23,659 nucleotides of DNA from an uncultured Mucilaginibacter sp. GTDB lineage: Bacteria; Bacteroidota; Bacteroidia; Sphingobacteriales; Sphingobacteriaceae. Position 1 is the stretch's first letter. Each line of letters opens with the position of its first letter. The notes under the pieces are model-generated. The model saw nothing but the letters and a program-made list of their open reading frames with translations, was not told where the DNA came from and did not search any database. Below, piece by piece: positions 1 to 7,462 of the stretch. A program made the translations under genes and the position numbers. The DNA is taken from the NCBI RefSeq assembly GCF_946481715.1, contig NZ_CAMLOV010000079.1:1-23659 (forward strand), read 5' to 3'.

Positions 1-890
1 CAGGTGGTTTACCACGTGTAACCGAGTTATTTGAAGCACGTAACCCATCTAACCCTGCGGTAGTAACCGAGATTGACGGTGTGGTAACTTTAGGCGGTGT
101 GAAACGTGGTAACCGCGAGATCACCATCGAAAGTAAAGACGGCCAGGTGAAAAAATACCTGGTACCATTATCTAAACACATCCTGGTACAGGATAACGAT
201 TTTGTTAAAGCAGGTATGCCATTGTCTGATGGTTCTATCTCTCCGGCAGATATCCTTGCAATCAAAGGCCCTGCGGCCGTGCAAGAGTACCTGGTAAACG
301 GTATACAAGAGGTTTACCGCTTACAGGGTGTGAAGATAAACGATAAACACTTTGAGGTTATCGTTCACCAGATGATGCAAAAAGTTGCTATTGAAGATGC
401 AGGTGATACCCGTTTCCTTGAAAGGGAAGCAGTTGATAGCTGGGACTTTATGATAGAGAACGACGAGATGTTTGATAAGAAGGTTGTTACCGAAGCCGGT
501 GATTCAACTAACTTAAAAGTTGGGCAGATCGTATCGCTAAGGAAACTGCGCGACGAAAACTCTATCCTGAAACGTAAGGATGCCAGGTTAGTTGAGGTAA
601 GGGATGCAATTGCTGCAACTTCGAGCCCTATGCTGCAAGGTATTACAAGGGCATCATTAGGTACCAAATCGTTTATTTCAGCAGCATCGTTCCAGGAAAC
701 TACAAAAGTACTGAACGAAGCAGCCATAGCAGGTAAGAAAGATAACATGCTGGGCTTAAAAGAAAACGTTATTGTTGGCCACTTAATTCCTTCCGGTACA
801 GGTTTACGCGAGTACGAAAATATCCGTGTAGGTTCTCAGGAAGAATTTGATCGCCTGATGGCTTCAAAAACTGAGGAAGTGGAAGCTTAA
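1..890 (+). CDS. rpoC: RNA polymerase beta' subunit, C-terminal part (5' truncated by window)
   Basis: The reading frame is open from base 3, so the gene enters from the left; the GTG at 81 is an internal valine codon, not the start. About 296 C-terminal residues are present. They begin with [20 protein letters not shown], the conserved region after the trigger loop in beta'. Typical C-terminal beta' sequence follows: [18 protein letters not shown], then a segment with [15 protein letters not shown] and [17 protein letters not shown]. The product is the catalytic beta' subunit of RNA polymerase. The protein ends in an acidic tail (TEEVEA). A strong hairpin follows the stop by about 20 bp. rpoC followed by a DUF3467 gene is a familiar order in Bacteroidota. 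The identity is certain; only the N-terminal portion is missing. Confidence 0.98.
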   Translation, partial: GGLPRVTELFEARNPSNPAVVTEIDGVVTLGGVKRGNREITIESKDGQVKKYLVPLSKHILVQDNDFVKAGMPLSDGSISPADILAIKGPAAVQEYLVNGIQEVYRLQGVKINDKHFEVIVHQMMQKVAIEDAGDTRFLEREAVDSWDFMIENDEMFDKKVVTEAGDSTNLKVGQIVSLRKLRDENSILKRKDARLVEVRDAIAATSSPMLQGITRASLGTKSFISAASFQETTKVLNEAAIAGKKDNMLGLKENVIVGHLIPSGTGLREYENIRVGSQEEFDRLMASKTEEVEA

Positions 891-912
891 TCAGATTTTT
901 TTAAATACTTTT

Positions 913-950
913 GCAAAGCCTTCTATGAAAATGGAAGGCTTTGCTATTTT
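913..950 (+). terminator. Rho-independent-type terminator after rpoC
   Basis: There is a perfect 11-bp stem: GCAAAGCCTTC at 913-923 pairs with GAAGGCTTTGC at 934-944, with a 10-nt loop, followed by TATTTT. It lies 23 bp past the rpoC stop and ends only 6 bp before the ATG of the next gene, so it probably ends the rpoBC transcript or strongly reduces read-through into the DUF3467 gene. Confidence 0.85.
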
Positions 951-956
951 AGTACC

Positions 957-1277
957 ATGGAAGAACAAAACGAACAACAAATAAACATTGAGCTTTCTGA
1001 GGAAATTGCAGAAGGCGTTTATGCCAACCTTGCTATCATTACCCATTCCAGCTCCGAATTTGTGCTCGATTTTATTCGGGTAATGCCGGGTATCCCAAAA
1101 GCAAAAGTAAAATCGCGTATTATACTAACGCCCGAGCATGCCAAAAGGTTGTTAACCGCGCTGGAAGATAACATCGAAAAATTCGAAGCAGTAAATGGCC
1201 GCATCAAAATAGGCAACGACCCAACGCACGGCGGCGGTTTCCCTATGACTTTCGGTGGCCCCATCGGCCAAGCATAG
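957..1277 (+). CDS. DUF3467 domain-containing protein
   Basis: A 106-residue protein that matches the small DUF3467 family by its core: IAEGVYANLAIITHSSSEF, then VLDFIRVMPGIPKAKVKSR and RIILTPEHAKRLLTALEDN. The family is widespread in Bacteroidota and often sits directly downstream of rpoC, as here. Its biochemical role is not known; no catalytic motif, signal peptide or membrane segment is visible, so it is probably cytosolic. The C-terminus is glycine-rich (THGGGFPMTFGGPIG). The ATG at 957 comes 6 bp after the rpoC terminator, so any leader is very short or the gene relies on read-through. The family call is confident; the function is unknown. Confidence 0.85.
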   Translation: MEEQNEQQINIELSEEIAEGVYANLAIITHSSSEFVLDFIRVMPGIPKAKVKSRIILTPEHAKRLLTALEDNIEKFEAVNGRIKIGNDPTHGGGFPMTFGGPIGQA

Positions 1278-1278
1278 C

Positions 1279-1348
1279 GGTTCATGGATCATAGGTTATA
1301 GTTCATAGCCAGCAGTTGCCATGAACTATAAACCATCAACTACAACTC
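1279..1348. repeat. Inverted degenerate heptamer repeat (RGTTCAT type)
   Basis: The left arm has four in-phase 7-mers on the + strand: GGTTCAT 1279, GGATCAT 1286, AGGTTAT 1293, AGTTCAT 1300. The right arm has the same word inverted: ATGAACT 1321, ATAAACC 1328, ATCAACT 1335, ACAACTC 1342. The arms can pair across a 14-nt spacer. The element fills the gap between the DUF3467 stop (1277) and fcl (1355). It may act as a terminator or mRNA-end structure, but there is no T-run. The function is unknown. Confidence 0.8.
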
Positions 1349-1354
1349 AACAAC

Positions 1355-2290
1355 ATGGAAAAAAACGCTAAAATATATATTGCGGGGCACCGTGGGATGG
1401 TAGGTTCTGCTATCCACCGTAAACTACAGGCAGAAGGATACACTAATTTTATCCTTCGCAGCTCGAGCGAGGTTGACCTGCGCGATCAAAAACAAGTGGC
1501 TGATTTCTTTAGCTTTGCCAAACCCGATTACGTTTTTTTAGCCGCAGCAAAAGTTGGTGGTATTGTGGCTAATAATACCTACCGTGCCGATTTCTTGTAC
1601 GAAAACCTACAGATTCAAAATAACGTTATCCACAATGCATATTTAAACGGCGTAAAAAAGCTGATGTTCCTCGGTTCCAGCTGTATTTACCCTAAAATGG
1701 CACCACAGCCTTTAAAGGAGGATTACCTGCTGACGGGCACTTTAGAGCCAACCAACGAACCATATGCCATTGCCAAAATAGCAGGCATAAAAATGTGCGA
1801 CGCCTACCGGGCGCAATACGGCTGCAACTTTATATCGGTAATGCCTACCAATATGTACGGCTATAACGATAATTACCATCCGCAAAACTCGCACGTACTG
1901 CCGGCCATGGTCCGTAGGTTTCACGAGGCGAAAGAGCAGGATTTACCATTGGTTACCATTTGGGGAACGGGCACGCCGCTGCGCGAGTTTTTGTTTGCCG
2001 ATGATTTAGCAGAAGCATGCTATTACCTGATGCAGAATTACGACGAACCGGGCCTGGTTAACATAGGCAGCGGTACCGAAATTTCTATTAAAGATTTAGC
2101 ACTGCTGATAAAGAAAGTGGTAGGATACCAGGGCGATATTAACTTTGATACCACCAAGCCCGACGGCACACCACGCAAGCTAATGGATGTTACCAAGCTG
2201 GCCGAAAAAGGCTGGAGATATAGCACCAAATTAGAAGATGGTATCCGTTTGGCTTACGAGGATTTTTTAATAAAACACGTAGAACGGTAG
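1355..2290 (+). CDS. fcl: GDP-L-fucose synthase (GDP-4-keto-6-deoxy-D-mannose epimerase/reductase)
   Basis: A 311-residue extended-SDR protein, normal length for the family. It has the N-terminal NADPH-binding motif GHRGMVGS (11-18), the catalytic Ser region GSSCIYPK (107-114) and the catalytic YxxxK pair Y137/K141 (YAIAK). [14 protein letters not shown] and the C-terminal [10 protein letters not shown] are typical of Fcl/WcaG. The enzyme converts GDP-4-keto-6-deoxymannose to GDP-L-fucose for surface glycans. Its usual partner gmd (GDP-mannose 4,6-dehydratase) is not in this window. rfbD follows in the same direction after 53 bp, so the two may be cotranscribed. The ATG at 1355 is the first in frame and is preceded by an A/C-rich leader without a Shine-Dalgarno. 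Confidence 0.96.
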   Translation: MEKNAKIYIAGHRGMVGSAIHRKLQAEGYTNFILRSSSEVDLRDQKQVADFFSFAKPDYVFLAAAKVGGIVANNTYRADFLYENLQIQNNVIHNAYLNGVKKLMFLGSSCIYPKMAPQPLKEDYLLTGTLEPTNEPYAIAKIAGIKMCDAYRAQYGCNFISVMPTNMYGYNDNYHPQNSHVLPAMVRRFHEAKEQDLPLVTIWGTGTPLREFLFADDLAEACYYLMQNYDEPGLVNIGSGTEISIKDLALLIKKVVGYQGDINFDTTKPDGTPRKLMDVTKLAEKGWRYSTKLEDGIRLAYEDFLIKHVER

Positions 2291-2343
2291 CAAACAATAC
2301 CTATGTAACACTGTTAGCACAGCGTTAAATATCATAACTACAA

Positions 2344-3207
2344 ATGAGTAAAACCATCATCTTCGGCGCTTCGGGGCAATTAGGGCAATGTTTTAAAAAA
2401 TTAGCTGCAGACAGAAACCTTGGGTTCTTTATTTTCCCGGATGAAACCGAAGCCAATATTTTGGATGTTGAGGGCTTAGGCAAACTATTTGATAAATATA
2501 AACCGGCTTACGCCGTTAACTGCGCTGCCTATACAGCAGTTGACAAAGCAGAAGATGACATCGAGCTTGCCGAAAAGATAAACAAAACCGGTGTAGAAAA
2601 TTTAGCGAAACTTTGCGCGGAGCATAACACAACCCTGATACAGGTATCAACAGATTTTGTATTTAAGGGTGATGTTTCTTCGCCGTTGACTGAGGAAGAC
2701 GAAACCCTGCCCATCAGCGTTTACGGGCAAACCAAGCTTGATGGCGAGAAGGTTATCCCCGCAATTTTAAAGGAGCACTTTATCGTTCGCACAGCGTGGC
2801 TTTATTCGGAATTTGCGAATAATTACGTTAAAACGATGCTCCGGTTGGGTTCCGAGCGCCCCGAATTAAAAATAATAGCCGACCAGGCAGGCACCCCAAC
2901 TTACGCTATCGACCTGGCGGATTGCATCATCACCATCATTACATCGGGTAGCACGACTTACGGTATTTACCACTACAGCAACGAAGGCATAGCTTCCTGG
3001 TACGATTTCTCCAAGGCGATATTTGATATTTCTGGTACCGACGTAAAAGTTATCCCTATCCCCACCAGCGACTATCCTACGCGTGCCGTTAGGCCGCCGT
3101 ATTCGGTAATGGATAAAACCAAAATAAAAAGAACATTCGGCATCGAAATTCCGTATTGGCGGGATAGCCTGAAGGTTTGTATCGGCGAAATAAAACAACA
3201 AAACTAA
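2344..3207 (+). CDS. rfbD: dTDP-4-dehydrorhamnose reductase
   Basis: A 287-residue SDR protein of standard RmlD length. The N-terminal cofactor loop is GASGQLGQ (8-15). NCAAYTAVDKAEDD (59-72) is a family hallmark, VSTDFVFKG (101-109) carries the catalytic Ser/Thr, and Y127/K131 (YGQTK) is the catalytic pair. The C-terminal part contains VRTAWLYSE and RPPYSVMDKTK, both characteristic of RmlD. It reduces dTDP-4-dehydro-L-rhamnose to dTDP-L-rhamnose with NAD(P)H. It is followed after 12 bp by rfbA, so cotranscription is very likely. The two intermediate enzymes (RfbB dehydratase, RfbC epimerase) are not in the window and must be encoded elsewhere if the pathway is complete. Confidence 0.96.
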   Translation: MSKTIIFGASGQLGQCFKKLAADRNLGFFIFPDETEANILDVEGLGKLFDKYKPAYAVNCAAYTAVDKAEDDIELAEKINKTGVENLAKLCAEHNTTLIQVSTDFVFKGDVSSPLTEEDETLPISVYGQTKLDGEKVIPAILKEHFIVRTAWLYSEFANNYVKTMLRLGSERPELKIIADQAGTPTYAIDLADCIITIITSGSTTYGIYHYSNEGIASWYDFSKAIFDISGTDVKVIPIPTSDYPTRAVRPPYSVMDKTKIKRTFGIEIPYWRDSLKVCIGEIKQQN

Positions 3208-3219
3208 ACACATCACCAC

Positions 3220-4083
3220 ATGAAGGGCATCATATTAGCAGGCGGATCGGGCACAAGGCTTTATCCTATAACCAAGGCAATTAGTAAACAACTGATGCCT
3301 ATTTATGATAAGCCGATGATCTATTACCCACTCTCGGTTTTAATGCTTGCGGGTATCAATGAGATATTGATCATTACCACCGCCGAAGATAACCCCGGCT
3401 TTGTACGCCTTTTAGGTACAGGCGAAGAACTTGGGTGCAAATTTGAATACGCAATACAGGAAACGCCAAACGGATTGGCCCAGGCCTTTGTAATAGGTGC
3501 AGATTTTATTGGTACGGATAAAGTTGCCCTGGTTTTGGGTGATAATATTTTCTACGGATCGGGCTTTAGCAGGCTGATACAAAGCTTTAATGATGTGGAT
3601 GGTGCCGCCATATTTGCTTACCCCGTTGCAGATCCTGAACGCTATGGAGTAGTGGAATTTGACGAGGAATACCGCGCGGTATCCATCGAAGAAAAGCCAA
3701 TCGCCCCGAAATCAAAATACGCCGTACCCGGATTGTATTTTTACGATAACAGCGTGGTTGAAATTGCTAAAAACATCGCACCATCGCCACGTGGCGAATA
3801 CGAAATTACCGACGTTAACCGCGTTTACCTGGAGCAAGGCAACCTTAAAGTTGGCGTAATGGACCGCGGCACCGCATGGCTGGATACCGGCACCTTCGAT
3901 TCCCTAAGCGATGCTACAGAGTTTGTACGTGTGATAGAAAAACGCCAGTCGCGCAAGATAGGGTGTATAGAAGAAGTTGCTTACCTAATGGGTTTTATTG
4001 ATGATGAGCAGCTTAAGGTTTTGGTGCAGAAATACATTAAGAGCGGTTATGGTGCTTATTTGCAAAGTTTGTTAGAGCAATAG
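3220..4083 (+). CDS. rfbA: Glucose-1-phosphate thymidylyltransferase
   Basis: A 287-residue nucleotidyltransferase. The signature GGSGTRLYP is at 8-16, the [17 protein letters not shown] segment follows at 23-39, and NGLAQAF (84-90) and the metal-binding LGDN (106-109) are present. [10 protein letters not shown] and DTGTFDSL lie in the sugar-binding half. The length and the C-terminal [14 protein letters not shown] are those of RmlA. It makes dTDP-glucose from dTTP and glucose-1-phosphate, the first step to dTDP-rhamnose, and is the usual allosteric control point for end-product inhibition. It is the last gene of the + strand sugar block; the gap after it holds a long palindrome that separates it from convergent miaA. 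Confidence 0.97.
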   Translation: MKGIILAGGSGTRLYPITKAISKQLMPIYDKPMIYYPLSVLMLAGINEILIITTAEDNPGFVRLLGTGEELGCKFEYAIQETPNGLAQAFVIGADFIGTDKVALVLGDNIFYGSGFSRLIQSFNDVDGAAIFAYPVADPERYGVVEFDEEYRAVSIEEKPIAPKSKYAVPGLYFYDNSVVEIAKNIAPSPRGEYEITDVNRVYLEQGNLKVGVMDRGTAWLDTGTFDSLSDATEFVRVIEKRQSRKIGCIEEVAYLMGFIDDEQLKVLVQKYIKSGYGAYLQSLLEQ

Positions 4084-4110
4084 TATGTAATCAGTCGGCG
4101 GTGCAGCTAA

Positions 4111-4229
4111 ATTCCCTCCTTGGGGAGGGGTGCGGCTGCTCGAGGGCAAAGGCGGGGAGGGGTTTTGCCACTTAAACGCTACAGCATAGTTCAATAAACC
4201 CCTACCTTCTCCTTCCCCAAGGAAGGAAT
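4111..4229. repeat. Long imperfect palindrome rich in CCCTCC/GGGGAGGGG
   Basis: The left arm begins ATTCCCTCCTTGGGGAGG at 4111 and continues to GGGGAGGGGTTT near 4165. The right arm AAACCCCTACCTTCTCC begins at 4196 and ends in CCTTCCCCAAGGAAGGAAT at 4229; its reverse complement matches the left arm apart from an internal insertion of about 20 nt. Each arm is itself a small hairpin (CCCTCC..GGAGGG; TCCTT..AAGGA). It lies between the convergent stops of rfbA and miaA, where a bidirectional terminator would be expected. Similar intergenic elements recur in Bacteroidota genomes as far as I recall; that is from memory, not checked. Confidence 0.75.
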
Positions 4230-4262
4230 CGCACGCTCCCAGCGCTTCTTATCTTTGAAAAA

Positions 4263-5186
4263 CTAAGAATTTATCCCGTTCTCTATCACCCCTAGCATCT
4301 TCTCCATCAAATCATCTCCCAACGCATCCACCCAAACAATCCCCTCATCTTTCCTAAACCATGTCATTTGCCGCTTAGCAAAACGGCGGGTGTTTTGTTT
4401 TATCATGCTGATAGCAGTAGGCAAATCGGTATTGCCGTCAAAAAAGTCGAAGACCTCGCTGTAGCCAACCGTGTTTAAAGCATTCAGATGGCGATAGGGC
4501 AATAACCCTTCCACCTCCTTAACCAAACCATCTGCTACCATCAAATCTACGCGCCGGTTAATGCGGTCGTACAAAACTTCCCTTGGCAGATCCAGCCCAA
4601 GCTTAATGATGTTGAATGTACGCTTGTTGGTTTTTGCGGTGCGGTAAGAGGAAAAAGTGCGGCCCGAGCTTTCATAAACCTCAATAGCCCGTATTACGCG
4701 CTGTGGGTTGTTTATATCAACCTCGTTATAGTATACCGGGTCTACCAGTTTTAAGCGTTCCTGCAAGGCGGGAAGGCCGTTTTCGCTTAATTCAGCATTC
4801 AGGCGCTCGCGTATCCCGGGGTCGGCGGTCGGCAATTCATCAAAACCCTCGCAAATGGCTTTTATGTATAAGCCCGAGCCACCGGCAAGAATAACAACTT
4901 TGCGTTTCTGGAAAAGCTCTTCCAGCAACACCAGGCATTCCCGCTCAAAATCGCCAACAGAAAAACTTTCGGTAATGGAATGGGAATTGATAAAGTAATG
5001 AGGTGCGGCGGCAAGTTCCTCTACAGTAGGTTTCGCGGTACCAATCGACATCTCCCTGAAAAACTGCCTCGAATCGGCAGAAACCACCACCGTATTAAAA
5101 TGCTGCGCTAATTGAATTGCTGCCGCCGTTTTGCCCGAAGCCGTAGGCCCGGCAATTACAATGAGGGTGGGTGTGGTGGTGCTCAT
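4263..5186 (-). CDS. miaA: tRNA dimethylallyltransferase (i6A37 synthesis)
   Basis: A 307-residue enzyme when started at the ATG at 5184-5186 (MSTTTPTLIVIAGPTASGKT). The frame stays open upstream to 5261, but those 25 residues lie before the conserved start and overlap a repeat, so I prefer 5186. Walker A GPTASGKT is at 13-20, SADSRQFFREMSIGTAKP at 36-53 contains the tRNA-recognition and catalytic Asp/Arg, and GGSGLYIKAICEG and NPQRVIRAIEVY are MiaA hallmarks. The C-terminus has RRFAKRQMTWFRKDEG, which contacts the anticodon. It transfers dimethylallyl to A37 of tRNAs reading UNN codons. It is the last gene of a minus-strand run that also carries tsaC and cca. Confidence 0.96.
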   Translation of the reverse strand: MSTTTPTLIVIAGPTASGKTAAAIQLAQHFNTVVVSADSRQFFREMSIGTAKPTVEELAAAPHYFINSHSITESFSVGDFERECLVLLEELFQKRKVVILAGGSGLYIKAICEGFDELPTADPGIRERLNAELSENGLPALQERLKLVDPVYYNEVDINNPQRVIRAIEVYESSGRTFSSYRTAKTNKRTFNIIKLGLDLPREVLYDRINRRVDLMVADGLVKEVEGLLPYRHLNALNTVGYSEVFDFFDGNTDLPTAISMIKQNTRRFAKRQMTWFRKDEGIVWVDALGDDLMEKMLGVIENGINS

Positions 5187-5211
5187 AGTTTGTGAGAAAA
5201 ATATCGAACAC

Positions 5212-5300
5212 CAAATTCCGGATAATGAATTAAGAATGAGCAGGAATGATAAATTTTGCACTTCGAAATTCGGGGTTCAAAATTCATCATTCGGTATTCA
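5212..5300. repeat. Inverted degenerate heptamer repeat (YGAATNN type)
   Basis: The right half has six consecutive in-phase 7-mers ending TTCR: CACTTCG 5259, AAATTCG 5266, GGGTTCA 5273, AAATTCA 5280, TCATTCG 5287, GTATTCA 5294. The left half carries the inverse word: CGGATAA 5219, TGAATTA 5226, AGAATGA 5233, with GGAATGA again at 5243. The halves can partly pair. The element occupies most of the 121-bp gap between the pRiA4b ORF-3-like gene and miaA, both on the minus strand. Confidence 0.75.
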
Positions 5301-5307
5301 AACAATA

Positions 5308-5955
5308 TTAATAGTCGTCTCCGCGGCCTGGTTTTTCGTCGTCTTCAAAGCCTTCGTCGTCGCCAAAGCCAAATTCATCTTCTTCTTCGTCTTCCTTCTT
5401 TTCTTCTTCGGGGTCGTCTATACCGGTGTCGGTTACTTCAGAAAAATCTTCGGCATCCTCGGGGTTATACAGCATTTCGTTCAGGAAATCCAGGTCTTCA
5501 TCAGGCGTGGCTGCTGCCGCTGCGGTTGGGTTAAATACATTGCCAAACTGCTTTGGTGCTTCGCCAACCGAACGTACCACCAGGGGATAAGTAGCGCCGG
5601 GTGTTTCATTCAGGATGATCTGCCTCAACTCTACGTGGAAGTCAAATGGCCTGTCGAAATTGAAGGTATAATAAAATTTCTGGTGAGGGTCGTCAATATA
5701 GCTGCTGAGCTTTATTTTCTCCATCAGCGGGATCTTCCTGTCGATGCGTTTTTGGTTGGGCAGGTAAGTAATTTCCTCGCCCTTCATCCACTGGTCGTTA
5801 CTGATGTAAAAAGATGAAGGGTATTCAGGGCTGTACCCGGTACTTTGGTGTATAGCGCGGTGCAAATCCTCAAACGTTTGGTTTGATTTTACATCAATAT
5901 CCCGGCTTACATCATCATAATCCTCAAAAGTAACCCTGAACCTGTATAATGCCAT
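5308..5955 (-). CDS. Plasmid pRiA4b ORF-3 family protein with acidic tail
   Basis: A 215-residue protein. Residues 1-130 resemble the pRiA4b ORF-3 (IS1096 TnpR-like passenger) fold: ALYRFRVTFEDYDDVSRDID at the start, TFEDLHRAIHQSTGY, a FYISND segment, LSSYIDDPHQKFYYTFNFD and FDFHVELRQI. The last 70 or so residues are extremely acidic and low in complexity (EEEKKEDEEEDEFGFGDDEG) and probably disordered. Despite the family name, nothing here suggests a mobile element; such genes are common chromosomal genes in Bacteroidota. The molecular function is unknown. It starts 37 bp after the cca stop and a TATTTTTG box lies 16 bp upstream of its ATG. Confidence 0.75.
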   Translation of the reverse strand: MALYRFRVTFEDYDDVSRDIDVKSNQTFEDLHRAIHQSTGYSPEYPSSFYISNDQWMKGEEITYLPNQKRIDRKIPLMEKIKLSSYIDDPHQKFYYTFNFDRPFDFHVELRQIILNETPGATYPLVVRSVGEAPKQFGNVFNPTAAAAATPDEDLDFLNEMLYNPEDAEDFSEVTDTGIDDPEEEKKEDEEEDEFGFGDDEGFEDDEKPGRGDDY

Positions 5956-5971
5956 TTGTAGTAATTTTTGT

Positions 5972-5979
5972 CAAAAATA
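5972..5979 (-). promoter_or_regulatory. Candidate Bacteroidota -7 box before the pRiA4b ORF-3-like gene
   Basis: On the minus strand this reads TATTTTTG, an exact match to TAnnTTTG, 16 bp upstream of the ATG at 5955. A TTG lies upstream at 14 bp, too close for the usual 19-21 bp spacing of the -33 element. An internal promoter in the run is possible but weakly supported. Confidence 0.3.
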
Positions 5980-5992
5980 ATAAGTTTTTAAA

Positions 5993-7405
5993 TCAATTTG
6001 TGCTTGCCACAACTTTCAAGCCAATTTCTTGCCCTTTTTCAATCGTAAAGTTTATTGCGGCCTCTCTATTGTTCGGAATTTCGCCTTCCAGGATGGCTTC
6101 GCGGATCTTATTCTTAATAATTCCCACTTCGCGGCCCTCGCCAATGCCAAAAAGCTGCATAATATCCAGCCCGGTAACCGGCGGCTGCCAGTTTCGGATG
6201 CTGTCGCGCTCTTCCACATCTTTTATTTTCTGCAAAACAAGCTCAAAATTGTTACGGTATTTTTTAACCTTGTATTCGTTTTTTGTAGTTACGTCTGCTT
6301 TACACAACAGCATCAGTGCTTCAATGTCCTCACCGGCTTCAAATAGTAGCCTGCGCACTGCCGAGTCCGTCACGGTAGATTGCGACAAAACAATCGGCCT
6401 TAAATGCAGCTGCACCAGTTTCTGCACAAATTTCATCTTCTCGTTCAGCGGCAGTTTCAGCTGCGCAAATATCTTGGGTACCATCCGTGCGCCTTTATCC
6501 TCGTGCCCGTGAAAAGTCCAGCCGTGGCCGGGCTCAAAGCGTTTGGTTGGTGGTTTGGCAATATCATGCAATATGGCTGCCCAGCGCAACCAAAGGTCAT
6601 CGGTGGTTTCGCAAATGTTATCAAGCACCTGCAGGGTGTGGTAAAAGTTGTCCTTATGCCCTTTTCCGTTGATGATCTCTACGCCGTAAAGCGCCACCAT
6701 CTGCGGGAAGATGATATGCAGCAAGCCCGTATCAAACAAATAATTAAAACCAACGGATGGCTTAGCCGACAGGATGATCTTGTTCAGTTCGTCGGTAATA
6801 CGCTCCTGCGATACAATTTTAATGCGGTGCAAATTGCTTTTTATAGCGGCAATAGCCTCATCATCTATCCTGAAATTCAGTTGCGACGCAAAACGAATGG
6901 CCCGCATCATGCGCAGGGGGTCGTCCGAAAAGGTTTCTACCGGGTTTAGCGGGGTGCGAATGAGTTTCTGTTCGATATCGGCAATGCCGCCAAATGGGTC
7001 TACCAGTACGCCGTAATTCTCGGGGTTTAAAGTTATAGCCAGCGCGTTAATGGTGAAATCGCGGCGTTTCTGGTCGTCTTCCAAAGTGCCGTTCTCTACA
7101 ATAGGCTTGCGCGATTCGGAGCGGTAGCTTTCTTTACGTGCACCTACAAATTCCACCTCCACATCCTGGTAGCGCAGCATAGCGGTACCAAAGTTTTTAA
7201 ATACGGATACTTTTACGTTCAGTTTTGCGGCAACGGCCTCGGCAAATTCTATCCCATTGCCTATAACAACAATATCGATATCCTTGGAGGGGCGGTTCAG
7301 GAATATATCCCTAACGTAGCCCCCTATGGCATAGGCCTGCACATTTAACCCCGCAGCTAAGCTGGAAATAACAGAAAATACCGGGTGTTGCAGGTGTTGT
7401 TTCAT
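5993..7405 (-). CDS. cca: CCA tRNA nucleotidyltransferase with HD domain
   Basis: A 470-residue class II nucleotidyltransferase. I start at the ATG at 7403-7405 (MKQHLQHPVFSV); the frame is open to 7444, but the extra 13 residues would run through a terminator hairpin. Motifs are GGYVRD (28-33), the metal-binding DID (42-44), RRDFTINAL (114-122), DDPLRMMRAIRFA (161-173) and ERITDELNKI (201-210), followed by an HD hydrolase domain with HD at 280-281. The HD domain and overall length fit the Bacteroidota CCA-adding enzymes, which build or repair the 3' CCA of tRNA; a poly(A) polymerase is less likely but cannot be excluded by eye. The gene is flanked by tsaC and miaA, also tRNA-maturation genes. 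Confidence 0.92.
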   Translation of the reverse strand: MKQHLQHPVFSVISSLAAGLNVQAYAIGGYVRDIFLNRPSKDIDIVVIGNGIEFAEAVAAKLNVKVSVFKNFGTAMLRYQDVEVEFVGARKESYRSESRKPIVENGTLEDDQKRRDFTINALAITLNPENYGVLVDPFGGIADIEQKLIRTPLNPVETFSDDPLRMMRAIRFASQLNFRIDDEAIAAIKSNLHRIKIVSQERITDELNKIILSAKPSVGFNYLFDTGLLHIIFPQMVALYGVEIINGKGHKDNFYHTLQVLDNICETTDDLWLRWAAILHDIAKPPTKRFEPGHGWTFHGHEDKGARMVPKIFAQLKLPLNEKMKFVQKLVQLHLRPIVLSQSTVTDSAVRRLLFEAGEDIEALMLLCKADVTTKNEYKVKKYRNNFELVLQKIKDVEERDSIRNWQPPVTGLDIMQLFGIGEGREVGIIKNKIREAILEGEIPNNREAAINFTIEKGQEIGLKVVASTN

Positions 7406-7428
7406 AAAAATAAAGCCGCATAGCGGCT
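7406..7428 (-). terminator. Intrinsic terminator or attenuator between tsaC and cca
   Basis: On the minus strand a perfect 6-bp stem AGCCGC-TAT-GCGGCT (7428 to 7414) is followed at once by TTTATTTT, which runs up to the cca ATG at 7405. This is a textbook hairpin plus U-tract, 35 bp past the tsaC stop. It should end or attenuate transcripts from the glycosyltransferase-tsaC pair before cca. The T-rich tract doubles as the cca leader. Confidence 0.65.
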
Positions 7429-7462
7429 CGGGCAGACGGCACAAATTTAATGATATTAAAAA

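Noticed and set aside
906..913. TACTTTTG, an exact TAnnTTTG match before the DUF3467 gene
   Set aside because: It overlaps the terminator stem and has no -33 partner; a start there would fall inside the hairpin. Probably chance.
5187..5261. Upstream extension of miaA by 25 residues
   Set aside because: The conserved protein begins at the later ATG and the extension translates part of the heptamer repeat.
5131..5817. 228-residue open frame on the + strand
   Set aside because: It runs antisense to miaA and the ORF-3-like gene, is highly hydrophobic because it reads the complement of the acidic tail, and spans a repeat. It is a shadow frame.
5308..5955. Mobile-element passenger gene suggested by the family name (IS1096 TnpR / pRiA4b ORF-3)
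   Set aside because: No transposase, terminal inverted repeats or target duplications around it; the family is commonly chromosomal.
5949..6949. Two long + strand frames (187 and 181 residues) opposite cca
   Set aside because: cca shows complete family motifs over this span; the antisense frames have no recognisable domain.
7406..7444. Upstream extension of cca by 13 residues
   Set aside because: It would translate through the terminator hairpin; the later ATG begins at the conserved N-terminus.
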